DNA from: Heloderma charlesbogerti
Lineage: Eukaryota > Chordata > Lepidosauria > Squamata > Helodermatidae
DNA: 64,000 nt
Assembly: GCA_026122225.1 (NCBI GenBank)
Contig: JANEZZ010001864.1
Span: forward strand, 930,001 to 994,000
Reading direction: 5' to 3'
Part shown: one piece after another, positions 1 through 10,620 of the stretch
Numbering within the stretch: position 1 is the stretch's first letter
How the letters are laid out: the number at the start of each line of letters is the position of its first letter
Program-made: the position numbers and the translations under genes
The notes under the pieces: generated by a model
Told to the model about the DNA's origin: nothing
Databases searched by the model: none
What the model saw: the letters and a program-made list of their open reading frames with translations, nothing else

Positions 1-1572
1 CTTTTTAAATGATCAGTAGTGCCCATCATGACACTTCTTTTACATCAAAAACTCTGAATTCCAAAATAGTACTAAGTATTTGTATTATTACAATCTTGAC
101 ATATGTTGCAAACAAGTTTAAATCTGGTAAAGTTAATTCACCAATTAGTGTGGTTTCTGGTGATAATGATGTCCAGATAGAAGATTTTTTTCTTTTTAGT
201 ATTCACATTCCTAAATATTTGCTATTTCATGCAACATGAATCCTTACCTAATTATCTTCTTAAGCTTTTTATCTGCTACGATCTTTATTTCATTGGTAAT
301 GAAACTATAGTTTATGACTACAGAGGAGCACAAGCAGTTAACTGTCTCAGAGCTCTTACAGTGGATAACACTCCATTCTGAACGTTTTGTAAGGCTGCAA
401 GGCCTATTGAATTCAATGGATCTTGCATCCATGTAATGAGATGGAGATTAAAAAATCAAATTATTTTGTAGCATTTTGAATTAATAATGAGTGCATATTT
501 AAGAGTCTGCATTTTGACTTTTTGTGGTTAATTTTTTAAAAAAAAATTCCAAGGAGCTGTGTAACTGAATAGCCACATACACTGCTCTTAGTATTCATAT
601 TTACTATTGAGAGTGAAATTAGCCACATACAAACTGTTGAATGCTGAGGCTACTGCAAGTTATGCTGAGAAGGGATAATGCATCTTATATAGATGTAGAA
701 ATTCATCTTTAAATTCATATTAAATATATTAATTCCAAAAGTTAATAGATGACAAAAAGGAAGTTTAGTTTGTATTTAAAGTGGACTTATAAAATATACT
801 TTACATATGAAGAGTTTTAGTGATAGGTTTCTTATACTTTGATGCTAGACTTTTCTAACTTCTTAATTAATACACTTTCTTTGTAGTTTCCATTGGTATC
901 ATTAGGATTTGTCACCCAGAACACACATTTAGGAAGAGCTTCTGTTATTTATTTTTGTTTTAAATCATGAAGTTGAAACTATTTTGAAATCCTGAGTTCC
1001 AACATAAATTGCTTCTTGGTATCCTGATCTTAAAAGGCTATAATCTAACACAAAGATAGACTTGTTAAAAACCCAGTGAAATCAATGAGTTATACTTTTG
1101 TAATAATGTCTAAGAAATGCTTTTGCAGAATCTTCCTTCATTGAACTTGAGGTTACATTAGGGTCCTGCACAAATCAGCTCCCATAAATCAGGGGCTGTC
1201 CAGCAGTAGTGTTTGATGGATTACTTTGTAAATATTTGGTGTATATTCCAAGAAACTCCTTTTTAAAAAACATATACATTCACCAGTGTACTTATTAAAA
1301 ATATCATTTCTGAGAAAATGATTTGATAGTGTGTGTTAATTGAATGCATTCATCACTTTTAATTACTTCTGATTACTCTTCAAAACATTTCAATAAGAAA
1401 AATGATCCGTATATATATTCAAAAGGAACAGTGGAACTGATTCAACAAAGTTCTTAAGCCTTTCAGCATACTGCTAGGACACAAGTAAAATGTATTTGCT
1501 ATGAATTGTTTTCCTGGACAGAGTTAATTTATTATCAAAATATTATTTATCATAAATAGAAATGTCAAATCA
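1..1572. other. AT-rich unique DNA, no feature seen
   Basis: I see no coding exon, LINE, SINE or foldback element here. The sequence is AT-rich with many in-frame stops on both strands; the short open frames at the left edge have no recognisable protein content. It is probably intronic or intergenic. Confidence 0.5.
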
Positions 1573-1576
1573 CATA

Positions 1577-2058
1577 GGCCAGATCCAAAAAGCTACTTTA
1601 AGTGCATCCAATAGGTACAAATTCAAAAAACAATGCAACTAGGTCCCATGGGGACTTTGGGTTTATATTTTGCAAACAGCAACTCCCCATGCCACATGGC
1701 AAATCATTTTTTAAACTAAGGGGACTTTTAAAAGAGGTGTGTGTGTGTTTTTTAATATGGCAAGTGTGTGTGTATGTGGGTACCTGTTGTTGAAAGGGGG
1801 AAGGGAGGAATCCCACAAGGCATTTCTAAGCCATTCAGGCACACCTAAATTAGCCCTTTGGATCCTGGCCAAAGTGTTGGGTGTGTCCAGCAGTATTTTT
1901 TCCTTTTCTCCTTGAGCAGCAGACTCCCATGCCATTTTCAAGCTGCTTTTGAAAGCCTCCCCAGATTAAAAAGCAGTTTTCTGTGTGGCCTTGGGAGCTG
2001 ATTTTCAACATACATAAACTCAAAGCTTCCTACTTGCACGGTTCTTTGGATCCTGGCC
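1577..2058. mobile_element. TIR DNA-transposon-like element, CATA flanks
   Basis: The left end reads GGCCAGATCCAAA and the right end is its inverted match TTTGGATCCTGGCC, with one extra G. The 482-bp interval is flanked on both sides by CATA (1573-1576 and 2059-2062), a possible target-site duplication or a TA duplication with chance extension. A second copy of the right-end motif lies inside at about 1857-1871, so a shorter related element or an internal duplication is possible. Two short GT runs lie at about 1738-1775. It has no coding capacity. I do not recognise the family. Confidence 0.5.
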
Positions 2059-2211
2059 CATAGATCCACTAAAAAGAGAGACACATGCCTTACTGCATAT
2101 TGGAGTTAGTTTGCATGCTCTAAACTGATCTGACAATATTATATGTAGTGGGATATGTCTTGATTAGGACTGAAACTTTGGTTTAATCAGTAGATTAATC
2201 AGTTTACTATT

Positions 2212-2280
2212 TAGGGCTTGGGGAATGCTGGGAGCTGTAGGACCTTTTTCTGTATAAAATGCATAGAATTGCACCCTTAG
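2212..2280. mobile_element. Half of an AATCC-type foldback MITE
   Basis: The segment reads like the right arm of the foldback at 47704-47831: a 'gaatgctgggagctgtagga' box, then 'tttttctgt', then 'gaattgcaccctta'. The left arm is missing, so this is a remnant. Confidence 0.45.
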
Positions 2281-4108
2281 GCAATTACAGATGTACTTCA
2301 AAGGAATTAAATCTAACCCACATGAACAGATCCACATTAGGCAGAGTGAAGTAGCCTTCTCAGGCAGCTGATTTTAGGTGTCATGAAAAAGCATGATTTA
2401 CTTTATTACTGCTGTTGTATTTTTACTGTCAGGGAGGAAGAAAGGCACTTGTGGGGTTTTCTGTCTCAGGTGCCAAAATAACTTGATCAGCTTTGGGTAC
2501 TGTGCACCCAGGTGGGCATAATTTGTTGTTCCACCTCAGGAACCTAAATGTCTTGGGCTGGGCCTGCTAACCAAATCCTAAACTCATGCCATGAAAATAA
2601 ATCCTGCTAATTTAACAGGATATATTTCCAGTGGCTTCCATTATATGCAGGTGCTCTGTTATGGACATGGAACTCTAATACATGCAAGGGCTTTCCCATT
2701 TAGTACTTGGGAAATATACTAAGTGTACATGGGAAGTGTACTAATACTGTACCATTTAGTACAGCTCAGTGGGTGCAATCTCATGTGTGGAGCTCCTGAG
2801 ACGCTGCACTGAATGAGAAAACTGCATACCTTCTCAAATCTCGTGTGCGTATCCTCTGGATTAGGCTGGGTGTGTTTAGAATTGGTGTAGTCGTATGTGA
2901 GCCAAAACACATTAACTTGTAAGTATTTTGTCCTGAAATCCATGAACTGTACTTCTAATTAAATATACTTATAATTGAAGTACCCGGCATCAGCTAATAC
3001 TTTTAGCATTCTTAATATGAAAAGTATGAAAAAATGCATTTTAATATGTTTCTAAATAAGACATTTATAGTATATTTTCTAATAGTGTTCACAAATACTG
3101 TGATTACACATTTTTTAGAATTAGTGTACCAGTTACACTCAGGCTTGTAATTACGGTTGCACTCTTATGCACACATACATTGTCTTTCAGCACTGTTGGA
3201 AGTACTTCTGGGTAAATATGCATATGATTATGCTGTATGACTGATAATATTTGCTATGTGCTAGTAGATATTTTAGAGAGAAACTTTAGGCATGCACTAG
3301 AGCTTGCATGAGCTCAGATTTTTGTTTTTTGTTTTTTAATTCCAAGCAGTGGACATCCATGCCCCATGTACATTGAACTGTGGATTAAGAAACACAATTC
3401 CAAAGCACGCACAGAACTAACATTTCTCTTTCTCCATAAAACTGGGTTTGCTTCCACTATCCTGAGGCTAAATACATTTACTTGGAAATAAGCACCATTT
3501 TGTTTTAGAAAAGGAGAATATATCTTTAAAGCAAAAATAATAAAATGAGTATCTATAACCTTGAACATGCCTGGCTGAGTATAAAGTGTTTTTAAAAATA
3601 AGATAGGATGTTGCAGCAAGCAGCATTAGCCCTGGTGAGCCCTGGCCTACCTACGCTGACTGAGGTACTGATGTCAGGTCTGTTTGCCACTCCCCCTCCC
3701 CATTACCTGCTGCTCTTTGGGTGGTCATTTGGGGGCCTTCTGAGCTGCAGGGTCTTGGTCTTCAGTCCCGAGGTCCAGTCCGAGCTGCACCACTTCAAAC
3801 AAAGGCTACTAGGATGTTGCCTTGAGCAAACCAACTGACATGAGTGAGATTTGCACAGCAATCAGCGAACGGATCTGCAAAAGCAGTTGGTGTTGCAGTG
3901 ACAGGGAGGGCGGGTCTGCTCCTCCCCAGTGGCTATGCACAGGCTACTAGTCTTCTGAACTGTCATCATGAACAGGTACTTTAAAAAGGCACCATTAATT
4001 ATTTGCAAGTCTACCGGATAAAAATACCAGATTCTGGATTTATTGTACACATAGAATTAAAAATATGTTTGATTTAGCTCTTAATCATAATCCATTTGAA
4101 ACTGATGT
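2281..4108. other. Unique DNA, nothing identified
   Basis: No repeat or gene is recognised. The stretch 3630-3960 is locally richer in GC and has an open frame on the plus strand (3608-3838). That frame has no family resemblance I can see and no clear splice sites around it. Confidence 0.4.
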
Positions 4109-4198
4109 ACATTGCAATCCTATACATGCCTACTCAGAAGTAATACCCACTGAATTCAAACTTACTCTAAAGTAAGTGGGTATAGGATTGAAGCCCTA
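4109..4198. mobile_element. AATCC-type foldback MITE
   Basis: The arms are 'attgcaatcctatacatg' on the left and 'gggtataggattg' on the right, with the family's internal core 'cagaagtaa ... ttcaa ... agtaagtgg'. It is one of at least nine copies in the window. Other copies are flanked by TTA or TAA, as expected for PIF/Harbinger-type target sites. Confidence 0.6.
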
Positions 4199-4827
4199 AC
4201 CGTTTGAAAGTTAGAAAAACCCTGACATTTCAAAAGAGGTTAGGTTGGCTTTCAATTAGGAACTAAGTTGTGAGACCCAGGGACATATCTGTGGATGGGG
4301 TGGGTTATAAAAATGTGGAAAACATATAATAGGTCTTTCTTCTGCAAGAAAACTCAGTCTTGATTAGCACATTCATTTAGATGCAAGTCTCATTTTCTTA
4401 CTTCCAAGTAATCGAACTTAGGTTTGCAGCCTTGGGTGCAGATGGGTTTCAACAATGGGTGGATAACTGGCAGGAGTTAAGGTGAACCAGAAGAATAACT
4501 ATGGAGAGCTTTTGTAGCACTTATTTTATTTACTGATTTGACAGAAGAACTTTTTTTTTTAAAATGTGCTAGCATTTATGTAGGGGCAACAGCACAAAGA
4601 CAATTCCTTTAAATCAGAAGTATAATATTTGTGTATTCCTAATGAATCTATATAACACAATAACCCATGAGCCGGGCCACAGAACAGGGCCTGTCCCTCT
4701 CTGCTATCGTTCAGTCTTTCATCATAGGAGTGGCATTTACTTAAGTTTCAGGGAACTTGCAGATAGAAACTCTTTATAATAGATGAGCAATAGCAAGAAG
4801 CTCCAGATATGTGAATTGGTTTAAGAA

Positions 4828-4893
4828 GGGCTGCAATCCCACACCCACTTAGCCAGGAATAAGTCCCATTGAATTGTGTAAATGTGCCTGTCG
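4828..4893. mobile_element. Partial AATCC-type foldback MITE
   Basis: It begins 'gggctgcaatccc' and keeps the core 'aataagtcccattgaattg', but the right terminal arm is lost. Confidence 0.4.
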
Positions 4894-4954
4894 TTAAGGA
4901 AGCAGAAACAGATTCTATACTACTCCTGTAGTCATGATGGTGCTATAATTTCAG

Positions 4955-5149
4955 TAGGGTGGCCATGTGCCCTCTTTTACAGAGTGCAGTTCTCTGTTTG
5001 AAGGGCTTTCAGAGGACTGTCCTCCATTTTGAAGGCGTCCTCTGGTTGAAGGTCTGTCCAGTCCATGTCCAGTTTAAAGATAAAGAACCATAATAACTGT
5101 TAGTCCCTGGACAGTAGACTGAGCAAGCACACAAGTCACCTGGCCACTA
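4955..5149 (+). mobile_element. hAT-like element, TAGGGTGG ends
   Basis: The left end is TAGGGTGGCCATGTGCCCTC. The right end, read in reverse, begins TAGTGGCCAGGTGACTTG, an imperfect inverted repeat. A second copy lies in the opposite orientation at 36650-36859, and both share the blocks 'tttacagag', 'aggactgtcctc' and 'gtccagtcca'. The TAGGGTG start is common in hAT families. I find no convincing 8-bp duplication at the ends. Confidence 0.55.
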
Positions 5150-5497
5150 GGGTGAGATGCATTTCTATTTAAATTATAGTAGTTATTTCTACATATGCAT
5201 CTACACATATAATTAACATATGAAATTTTAAAATACTGTGTACTTCCAATGAGACACTAATGATGTCTCATTGGGCCAGTCTAAAATAGTCTTGGCATGA
5301 GCATCCTTACGGGAATATAATATCCTGGTTTTCATGAATAATGAGACTGAAAATATTCATTGGCAGAAGCAGTGAGTGAGAGTGTTCTCCTTATGTTCTG
5401 TCATTCTCAAAAACATCAAGAATATGCTTTTGCATGAGACTGGAGACATGACCTATGATGCATGGCCCATGTTTCCAACTAACTCATAAAAACGAAA

Positions 5498-5875
5498 GCC
5501 TGGTTTGCATGTCACAATGACTTAAGGATTTTTTTTTTAAAACTCTGGGTTGTTGTGAACAAGCAAGCACTTAGCAGGAGGGGATAAACAACCCAGGTAG
5601 ACTTTGTCTTTGGGTTGTTTAGCTTTGTGTTCAAACTGGGAACCCTGGGTTGTTGGGAAAAGGTAACTCCGAGTTGGACCCCAGAGTTAAATCCTGAGTT
5701 TCAACTCTGGGTTGTCTCTCCCCCAATAAATCACAGCTCCTGTGCATCCCTGGGTTGTTTAACACCTTCCGCTTGCAGAGGGAGTGACTGGGTGGTGGGA
5801 GCCAGCTTGTTCTGTCGTTCACTATAATCCAGGGTTAAAAAACAACTCTGAGTTATTGTGACATGTGAACCGGGC
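5498..5875. mobile_element. GCCTGGTTTGCATGT-type TIR element
   Basis: The left end reads GCCTGGTTTGCATGTCACAA. The right end is its inverted match, 'ttgtgacatgtgaaccgggc'. Inside, the motif 'ctgggttgtt' and its complement recur several times, so the strand can fold many ways. It is non-coding. Relatives occur at 28.7-29.8, 31.4-31.9 and 61.7-61.9 kb. I cannot assign a superfamily. Confidence 0.65.
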
Positions 5876-6610
5876 ATAAATCTTCCTAATCCAGAAAATT
5901 GGTACTAGTGTATTTTCTTATGACACTCATGAAATATTATGTTCTGTAATATACTAAAGAAGCTGTTTCAGAAAGAGTTTGTCTCATATGTAGTCGGGGT
6001 TTTCCATATATATAGCTATCTTGGAAACCTCTACTTAAGTCCTGATTCATATGTTCCCAGACTGGCCTGGGAGCCATTTCCTCATGGTCCAGTCTCATAC
6101 TACTTCAGGAGTGTCTGTGGGTTCTTTTTCCATGCCCCAGAGGTGATGCTGCCATGTGGCTGATTCTTGTGGTTGATACAGTTGATTAACCCTTGTGGTA
6201 TCCCTTTTACAGTCTTTACTAGAGCTTAATGAAATCAGGCTAGGAAGAAGGAGCTGCCCATTCCTCCAACAAGATATACCTTTGTCATGTACATGTAGGA
6301 ATTTACTGCATTAAATTCCATAGTTGCATATTAACCTCTGTTAAGTTTGTATCTGGGCATGGGCAAGTCTGCCTCCATTACTAAGAACCCAGACTGCATT
6401 TAGTTGTTGTTTGCTGACAGACTAGCAAATCATGCAAATAACTATTTGTCCTACTAGGACAAGCTAACATACAAATAAAACAAAATACCAAATATAAAAA
6501 ATGTTTATACAAACACATTTTGTAAAGCAAAACACAAGAAATAGAATAAACAAAACACTAAATTAACAGCAAAAACACACACAAACCAATTCAATATCAA
6601 CTGGTTCTAC
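5876..6610. other. Unique DNA, nothing identified
   Basis: I see no gene or diagnostic repeat. The last part (about 6475-6600) is A-rich with many 'aaac' and 'aaat' words, resembling the A-rich 3' flanks seen beside minus-strand L2 tails elsewhere in the window. Confidence 0.4.
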
Positions 6611-6726
6611 ATGCCTTCCTAAAAAGCTAAGTTTTCACCTGACACCTGAAGGCATACAGTGTTGGGGCTAGGCTGACCTCATTGTGGATGGTACTCCATA
6701 AAGTTGGTACCATTGGTGAAAGAACG
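6611..6726 (-). mobile_element. L2 LINE fragment (C-terminal coding end)
   Basis: The words 'ttttcacctgacacctgaag' and 'ggtactccataaagttgg', followed by 'accattggtgaaag', match the minus-strand form of the L2 3' coding region seen at 59.55-60.0 kb ('gccaccactgaaaag'). The fragment is short and decayed. Confidence 0.5.
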
Positions 6727-7470
6727 TCAGTCTAGAAAGTCACCCAGATCTGAACTTCAGATGTTGAGCAGAGCACATTTCATTTATTCATTTTATGTAT
6801 TACATGAAATGATATATGGAGGGGGAGAAGAAGGATCTGCTCAGCTTTAGGGTGCGTTGTTAGGGTAATATCTATGTAAGAGCTTTCAATGGGAGAACCA
6901 TTTCATTCTCTCTGACATATTCCTCCTGCATCACTTTGTATCCTCGGACTAGTTCCCAGACAAGATTTTCTATAACCATCTAGCTAGGACTGTTGTTTAC
7001 TTATCTTCTGTCTGAAATGATCTGCTTTCTGCAAAAAAGATGCTGAAGAACTTTGATTTCTAATTGCTCTTTGCTACTGGTCTCTTGTAACCACGTAAGC
7101 TATGAACACCTGGTTATGTCACCTAGGAACATAAGGACATAAAATAACATTTTACTTTTTATTTCTTTGATTCCAGTTTCGTGTATGTTAAAAGTAACCA
7201 CAACCTCATACTTAAATAAACCTGTGTGTTATAATCTGAGACGAGTGATTCTTATAGTTTAATTCACCATATATACCTTTGTCTTTTGGGCCAAGTTAAT
7301 AAGAAAAAGTGCAATAACCTTTTGGATGGTTAGAGACTGGAGTACGGCAGAGTTATAGCTCAGTGGTAACCCACTTTGATTTCTAAACTGATGTGTTTTT
7401 TCATAGACTTAAGTCCTACTGCTTTATCATTCATGTAGGTGAGATGGAGGAACTACCACTGAGTGTGTAT
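6727..7470. other. Unique DNA, nothing identified
   Basis: There is no recognisable repeat or exon in this stretch. Confidence 0.4.
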
Positions 7471-7901
7471 TAGGGATGGATGGACCTGTCAATTTTGGTC
7501 TCACCAAGATTGTTGGGGGGTTTTAGGTCATGCTCATTCTGTCTCATTTCTGCATCTGCTTTTGCTAAAAAAACACCCTATGGAAATCTGTATGCATTTT
7601 TCATAATGCATGCATTTTTGTGCACATTTTTAAACGTATGTACTTTGGGGTGAATGCACCCATTGACTAAAGCATGTTTGTGTTTGGAAATGAATGCATT
7701 TTTCTTTGTGCATTTTTGAAATGTGGACATATTGTCAAACACGTTTTGATTTGGTCTGCACAATGCATCACAAGCTTGGAAATGTTAAGATTTCTGACCA
7801 CAAATTGCGTGCAGGTCCACGTCTGGGTCTGGCAAGTGCAAATTGGATAAATCCATTTAAAAAAAAAAATCTTGACCCATCAAATTTCTCACACATTCCC
7901 A
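7471..7901 (+). mobile_element. hAT-like element, TAGGGATGG ends
   Basis: It starts TAGGGATGGATGGACCTGTC and ends 'aaatttctcacacattccca', whose reverse complement begins TGGGAATGTGTGAGAAA. The same two ends bound the elements at 48195-48662 and 57394-58087. Inside, 'tgcatttttc'-like words repeat. It is non-coding, and no clear 8-bp duplication is visible. Confidence 0.5.
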
Positions 7902-9053
7902 GTATTATGGTGGGTTTACTCACAGCAAAAAAAAAAAAAAACAGGTTTACCTAGGCTGTTTCAAGATAGAGGGCTCTTAGTGCTAATAGTCAAAAGGCAT
8001 TGTACAGCTGTTCCATCTTTTTTTCCTTAACGGATTTTTTTCTGGCAAGAAAAATGACAGAAGTCATGGAAAAACATGGGAAGATTACAAATCGAAGATG
8101 ACATTGTTTAGACCCCCAATAAAATTCTGTTAATGAGGCACTGTGATTGAGCAATAAAAACCTCATCTGGAACCACCTCTAGACCCCTATCTAGTCAAAT
8201 ATATAATGCAACCTCCTTTATTCTGCATCCTCCTTCTGATGATTCAAACAACTTGGAGATCTTGGATACCAAATACTAAGATTGCTCTGTATAAGTAAAA
8301 AGTACAAAGGAAAACTGGATAGGTGACATACATTCTTATATGAAATAAAACATGATGTGAATTAAAGTATTTTTCCATCTATTTATACAATGTTTCTGAC
8401 TGTTAAAATAAAGAACTATCCAGGCGTGCAAATGAAGAACACTGGAAATTCTGGAATGATAGGAATAGTATGACAAAATTTAAATAGGTTGATTAATCAA
8501 TGTATTGTGATTGTATATTTTTCTTGGATAAGGAAACATTTGGCTTTGTAGTTAGGAGTATTTTCTTTCAGTACTTGGGCAGGCTTTGAAGTTAATTAAT
8601 TTTGCTTTATCCAGGACTGCAGGAATTAGGGCCTTTTGCATTTTCTGGAAAAAATTATCATGTGTCTGTAAGGGATTATTTCTGAAGAACTAAGGCTGCA
8701 ATCCTGAATATAGTGGAATTTACTTCTGAGTAAACCAGTAAAGGACCAGGTTGCGGGATTCATTTATAGAACAGCTTATCATTTTATTGCCAGCCTGATC
8801 GTATAAACAACCCATTAGCATGAACCAAAAGGAATACATTTTCTTGTGCACTGCAGTTTTACAATAAAAGTGCCAGTAAATGCTAAAGTTAAATAAATTA
8901 ATTATATTTACTCAAAAATTAAAGCTTACCTTCTCAACACTTACTTGCTTGGGAATAATTTCTATTGAAATCACCAAATTACATCTATATCACAGTCTCC
9001 GATACTGTTTGGGTAAACCAGTAGGATAAAAAGCTAAAGGAAATTACATAGAC
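7902..9053. other. Mostly unique DNA, one MITE scrap
   Basis: Around 8692-8760 the words 'ggctgcaatcctgaatatag' and 'acttctgagtaaacc' look like half of an AATCC foldback MITE, preceded by TAA. Nothing else is recognised. Confidence 0.4.
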
Positions 9054-9135
9054 AGTGCAATAAGTCTACTCAGAAATAAATCACATTGAGTTCAATGGGA
9101 CTTACTCCCAGGTAAGTAGGTATAGAATTCCAGCC
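9054..9135. mobile_element. AATCC-type foldback MITE
   Basis: The core reads 'ctactcagaaataaatcaca', then 'ttcaatgggacttactccca', then 'aagtaggtatag', with degenerate ends 'gtgcaa' and 'attccagcc'. This is the palindromic architecture of the copies at 41.6 and 43.6 kb. Confidence 0.6.
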
Positions 9136-9454
9136 ATGATGTATTATTTGCATTCAATAATCTATCAGTTTATTATTTTTGAATTCTGTAGCACTTATAA
9201 AACTTTAATAAAAGCTGCAGGTTTACTTGCTTCTAAATGAAATGGTTTTACACAGGTGGATTAATGAGAAAGTGAATGCAGATTTCACTATAACACTATA
9301 TTTACACATATTTAAATGTAGTTTTAAATATAATATTTTTATATTCATCAAGCACAAATATATTATTTTTTGGAAACAAAAAATATAATATATTAACCAA
9401 CTCCAATTAAACAAAGAGGACTTCATCAATGACCTGTTTTCTCTTCATACTCCT

Positions 9455-9520
9455 AGTTGAAATTCCTGAAACATCTTCAAAGGCAGCCCCATTTAGAGCC
9501 AATATATTAATATAAAGGGG
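9455..9520 (-). mobile_element. Small L2 LINE scrap
   Basis: The box 'cttcaaaggcagccccattt' is the minus-strand form of the L2 segment encoding the GLPLK motif, also seen at about 39275. It is too short for a firm call. Confidence 0.4.
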
Positions 9521-9537
9521 AAAAAGGGCAGGGCAGA

Positions 9538-9756
9538 TGAAATCTCAAGGATGTACAAAAATAAAGGTCTTATTGGCCCAACAGATTTTGAAATACATCC
9601 TTTTGTTTTGAAGTGTGCTGTTTGACCAGATCTTTTGGTTACAGATCATATGAGTGAAGACAGAGATGTGCATTTTAAGCACCCTTGAAAAAGAAGTATA
9701 TTTCAAAATATGTTGAGCCAATAAAATCTTTACTTTTGTGCACCCTTGAAATTTCA
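9538..9756. mobile_element. 219-bp long-armed foldback MITE
   Basis: Left arm 9538-9620 and right arm 9679-9756 are inverted copies of each other with scattered mismatches. For example 'aaaaataaaggtcttattgg' on the left answers 'ccaataaaatctttactttt' on the right, and 'ttttgaaatacatcc' answers 'agtatatttcaaaa'. The loop is about 58 bases. It is non-coding; the open frames on its two strands are mirror images of one another. The superfamily is unknown. Confidence 0.6.
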
Positions 9757-9852
9757 CCTACACATCTTCTTTTTCCTGTTATTGGTTCCTTTCCTCCTTT
9801 GGTTTCTCTTGTCTTTTCTCCATCACAGTAATCTAACCTGGAAAGGACTAGG

Positions 9853-9961
9853 GGTGGGCTTGGACTACAACTCCCATCATCCCCCACTATTGGCTATGGT
9901 GGCTAGGGCTTACGAGAATTTTAGGACAAAACATCTGGAGGGTGGCAAGTTGCCCACTCCT
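9853..9961. mobile_element. hAT MITE with 8-bp target duplication
   Basis: The element starts GGTGGGC and ends GCCCACTCCT. It contains the box 'ggactacaactcccatcatc' that is common in reptile hAT MITEs, and an inverted counterpart near 'acatctggagggtgg'. Perfect 8-bp direct repeats, GGACTAGG, flank it at 9845-9852 and 9962-9969, which supports hAT transposition. Confidence 0.65.
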
Positions 9962-9969
9962 GGACTAGG

Positions 9970-10315
9970 GCAAGAATGATCAATACTTGCCTTAGTCATT
10001 CATACTCTAGTCACTTCCAGGTTAGATTACTGTAATGTACTCTACCTGGGGCTGCCCTTGAAGACTTCAGTTGATTCAAAATGTGCCTGACAGGATTGCA
10101 CAATCCAGCAGAGTGAATCACAGTTACGATTTACATTGGCTACCAGTTTATTTCTGGATCCAATTCAAGTTGCTGATTTTTACCTTGAAAGTCCTAAGTG
10201 ACTGGGGCCATAGGATCTCAAGAATTGCCTTTCCCCATATGAACCTGCCCAAGTACTTCAGTCTACCTTTGAGGCCCTTCTCCATTTGCCCCTGCTGTTG
10301 GATGTACAGGAGTGG
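9970..10315 (+). mobile_element. L2 LINE 3' coding fragment
   Basis: The plus strand encodes a decayed version of the L2 C-terminal region (LVTSRLDYCN-like, then GLPLKT) at about 9990-10065. It then follows the same order as the larger copy at 54.96-55.27 kb: 'tggctaccagttt', 'ttgctgatttttacct', 'gaacctgccca'. It has stops and frameshifts and is not functional. Confidence 0.7.
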
Positions 10316-10508
10316 TTAGAAGAAATAGGACATGGTGCACATAATTTAGAACAGCCTCGAAAGAGTGATTTCTCTGGCACCATATAGCTGCTTGCTTTTT
10401 TAAGAACCATGAAAACCTTTCTTTCCCAGCAAGCTTTTCTAGTTATTTGACAGCTGCTGCTGAATTGTAAATTAATATTATTTTATTGACGTTGTTTTTA
10501 TCATTATT

Positions 10509-10620
10509 TTATAGTTGTACTTAGACACACTGAAATCAATGGGACTTATCTTAGTCATGACTAACTTAAGTCCCATTGATTTCACTGGATGTACTCTAAG
10601 TATGACTAAAATATGAATCC
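10509..10620. mobile_element. ATCAATGGGACTTA foldback MITE
   Basis: The inner arms are 'tgaaatcaatgggactta' (10531-10548) and 'taagtcccattgatttcac' (10566-10584), with 'gtactctaagtatgactaa' beyond. It is the same family as the fuller copy at 63566-63696. The outer arms are degraded. Confidence 0.6.
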
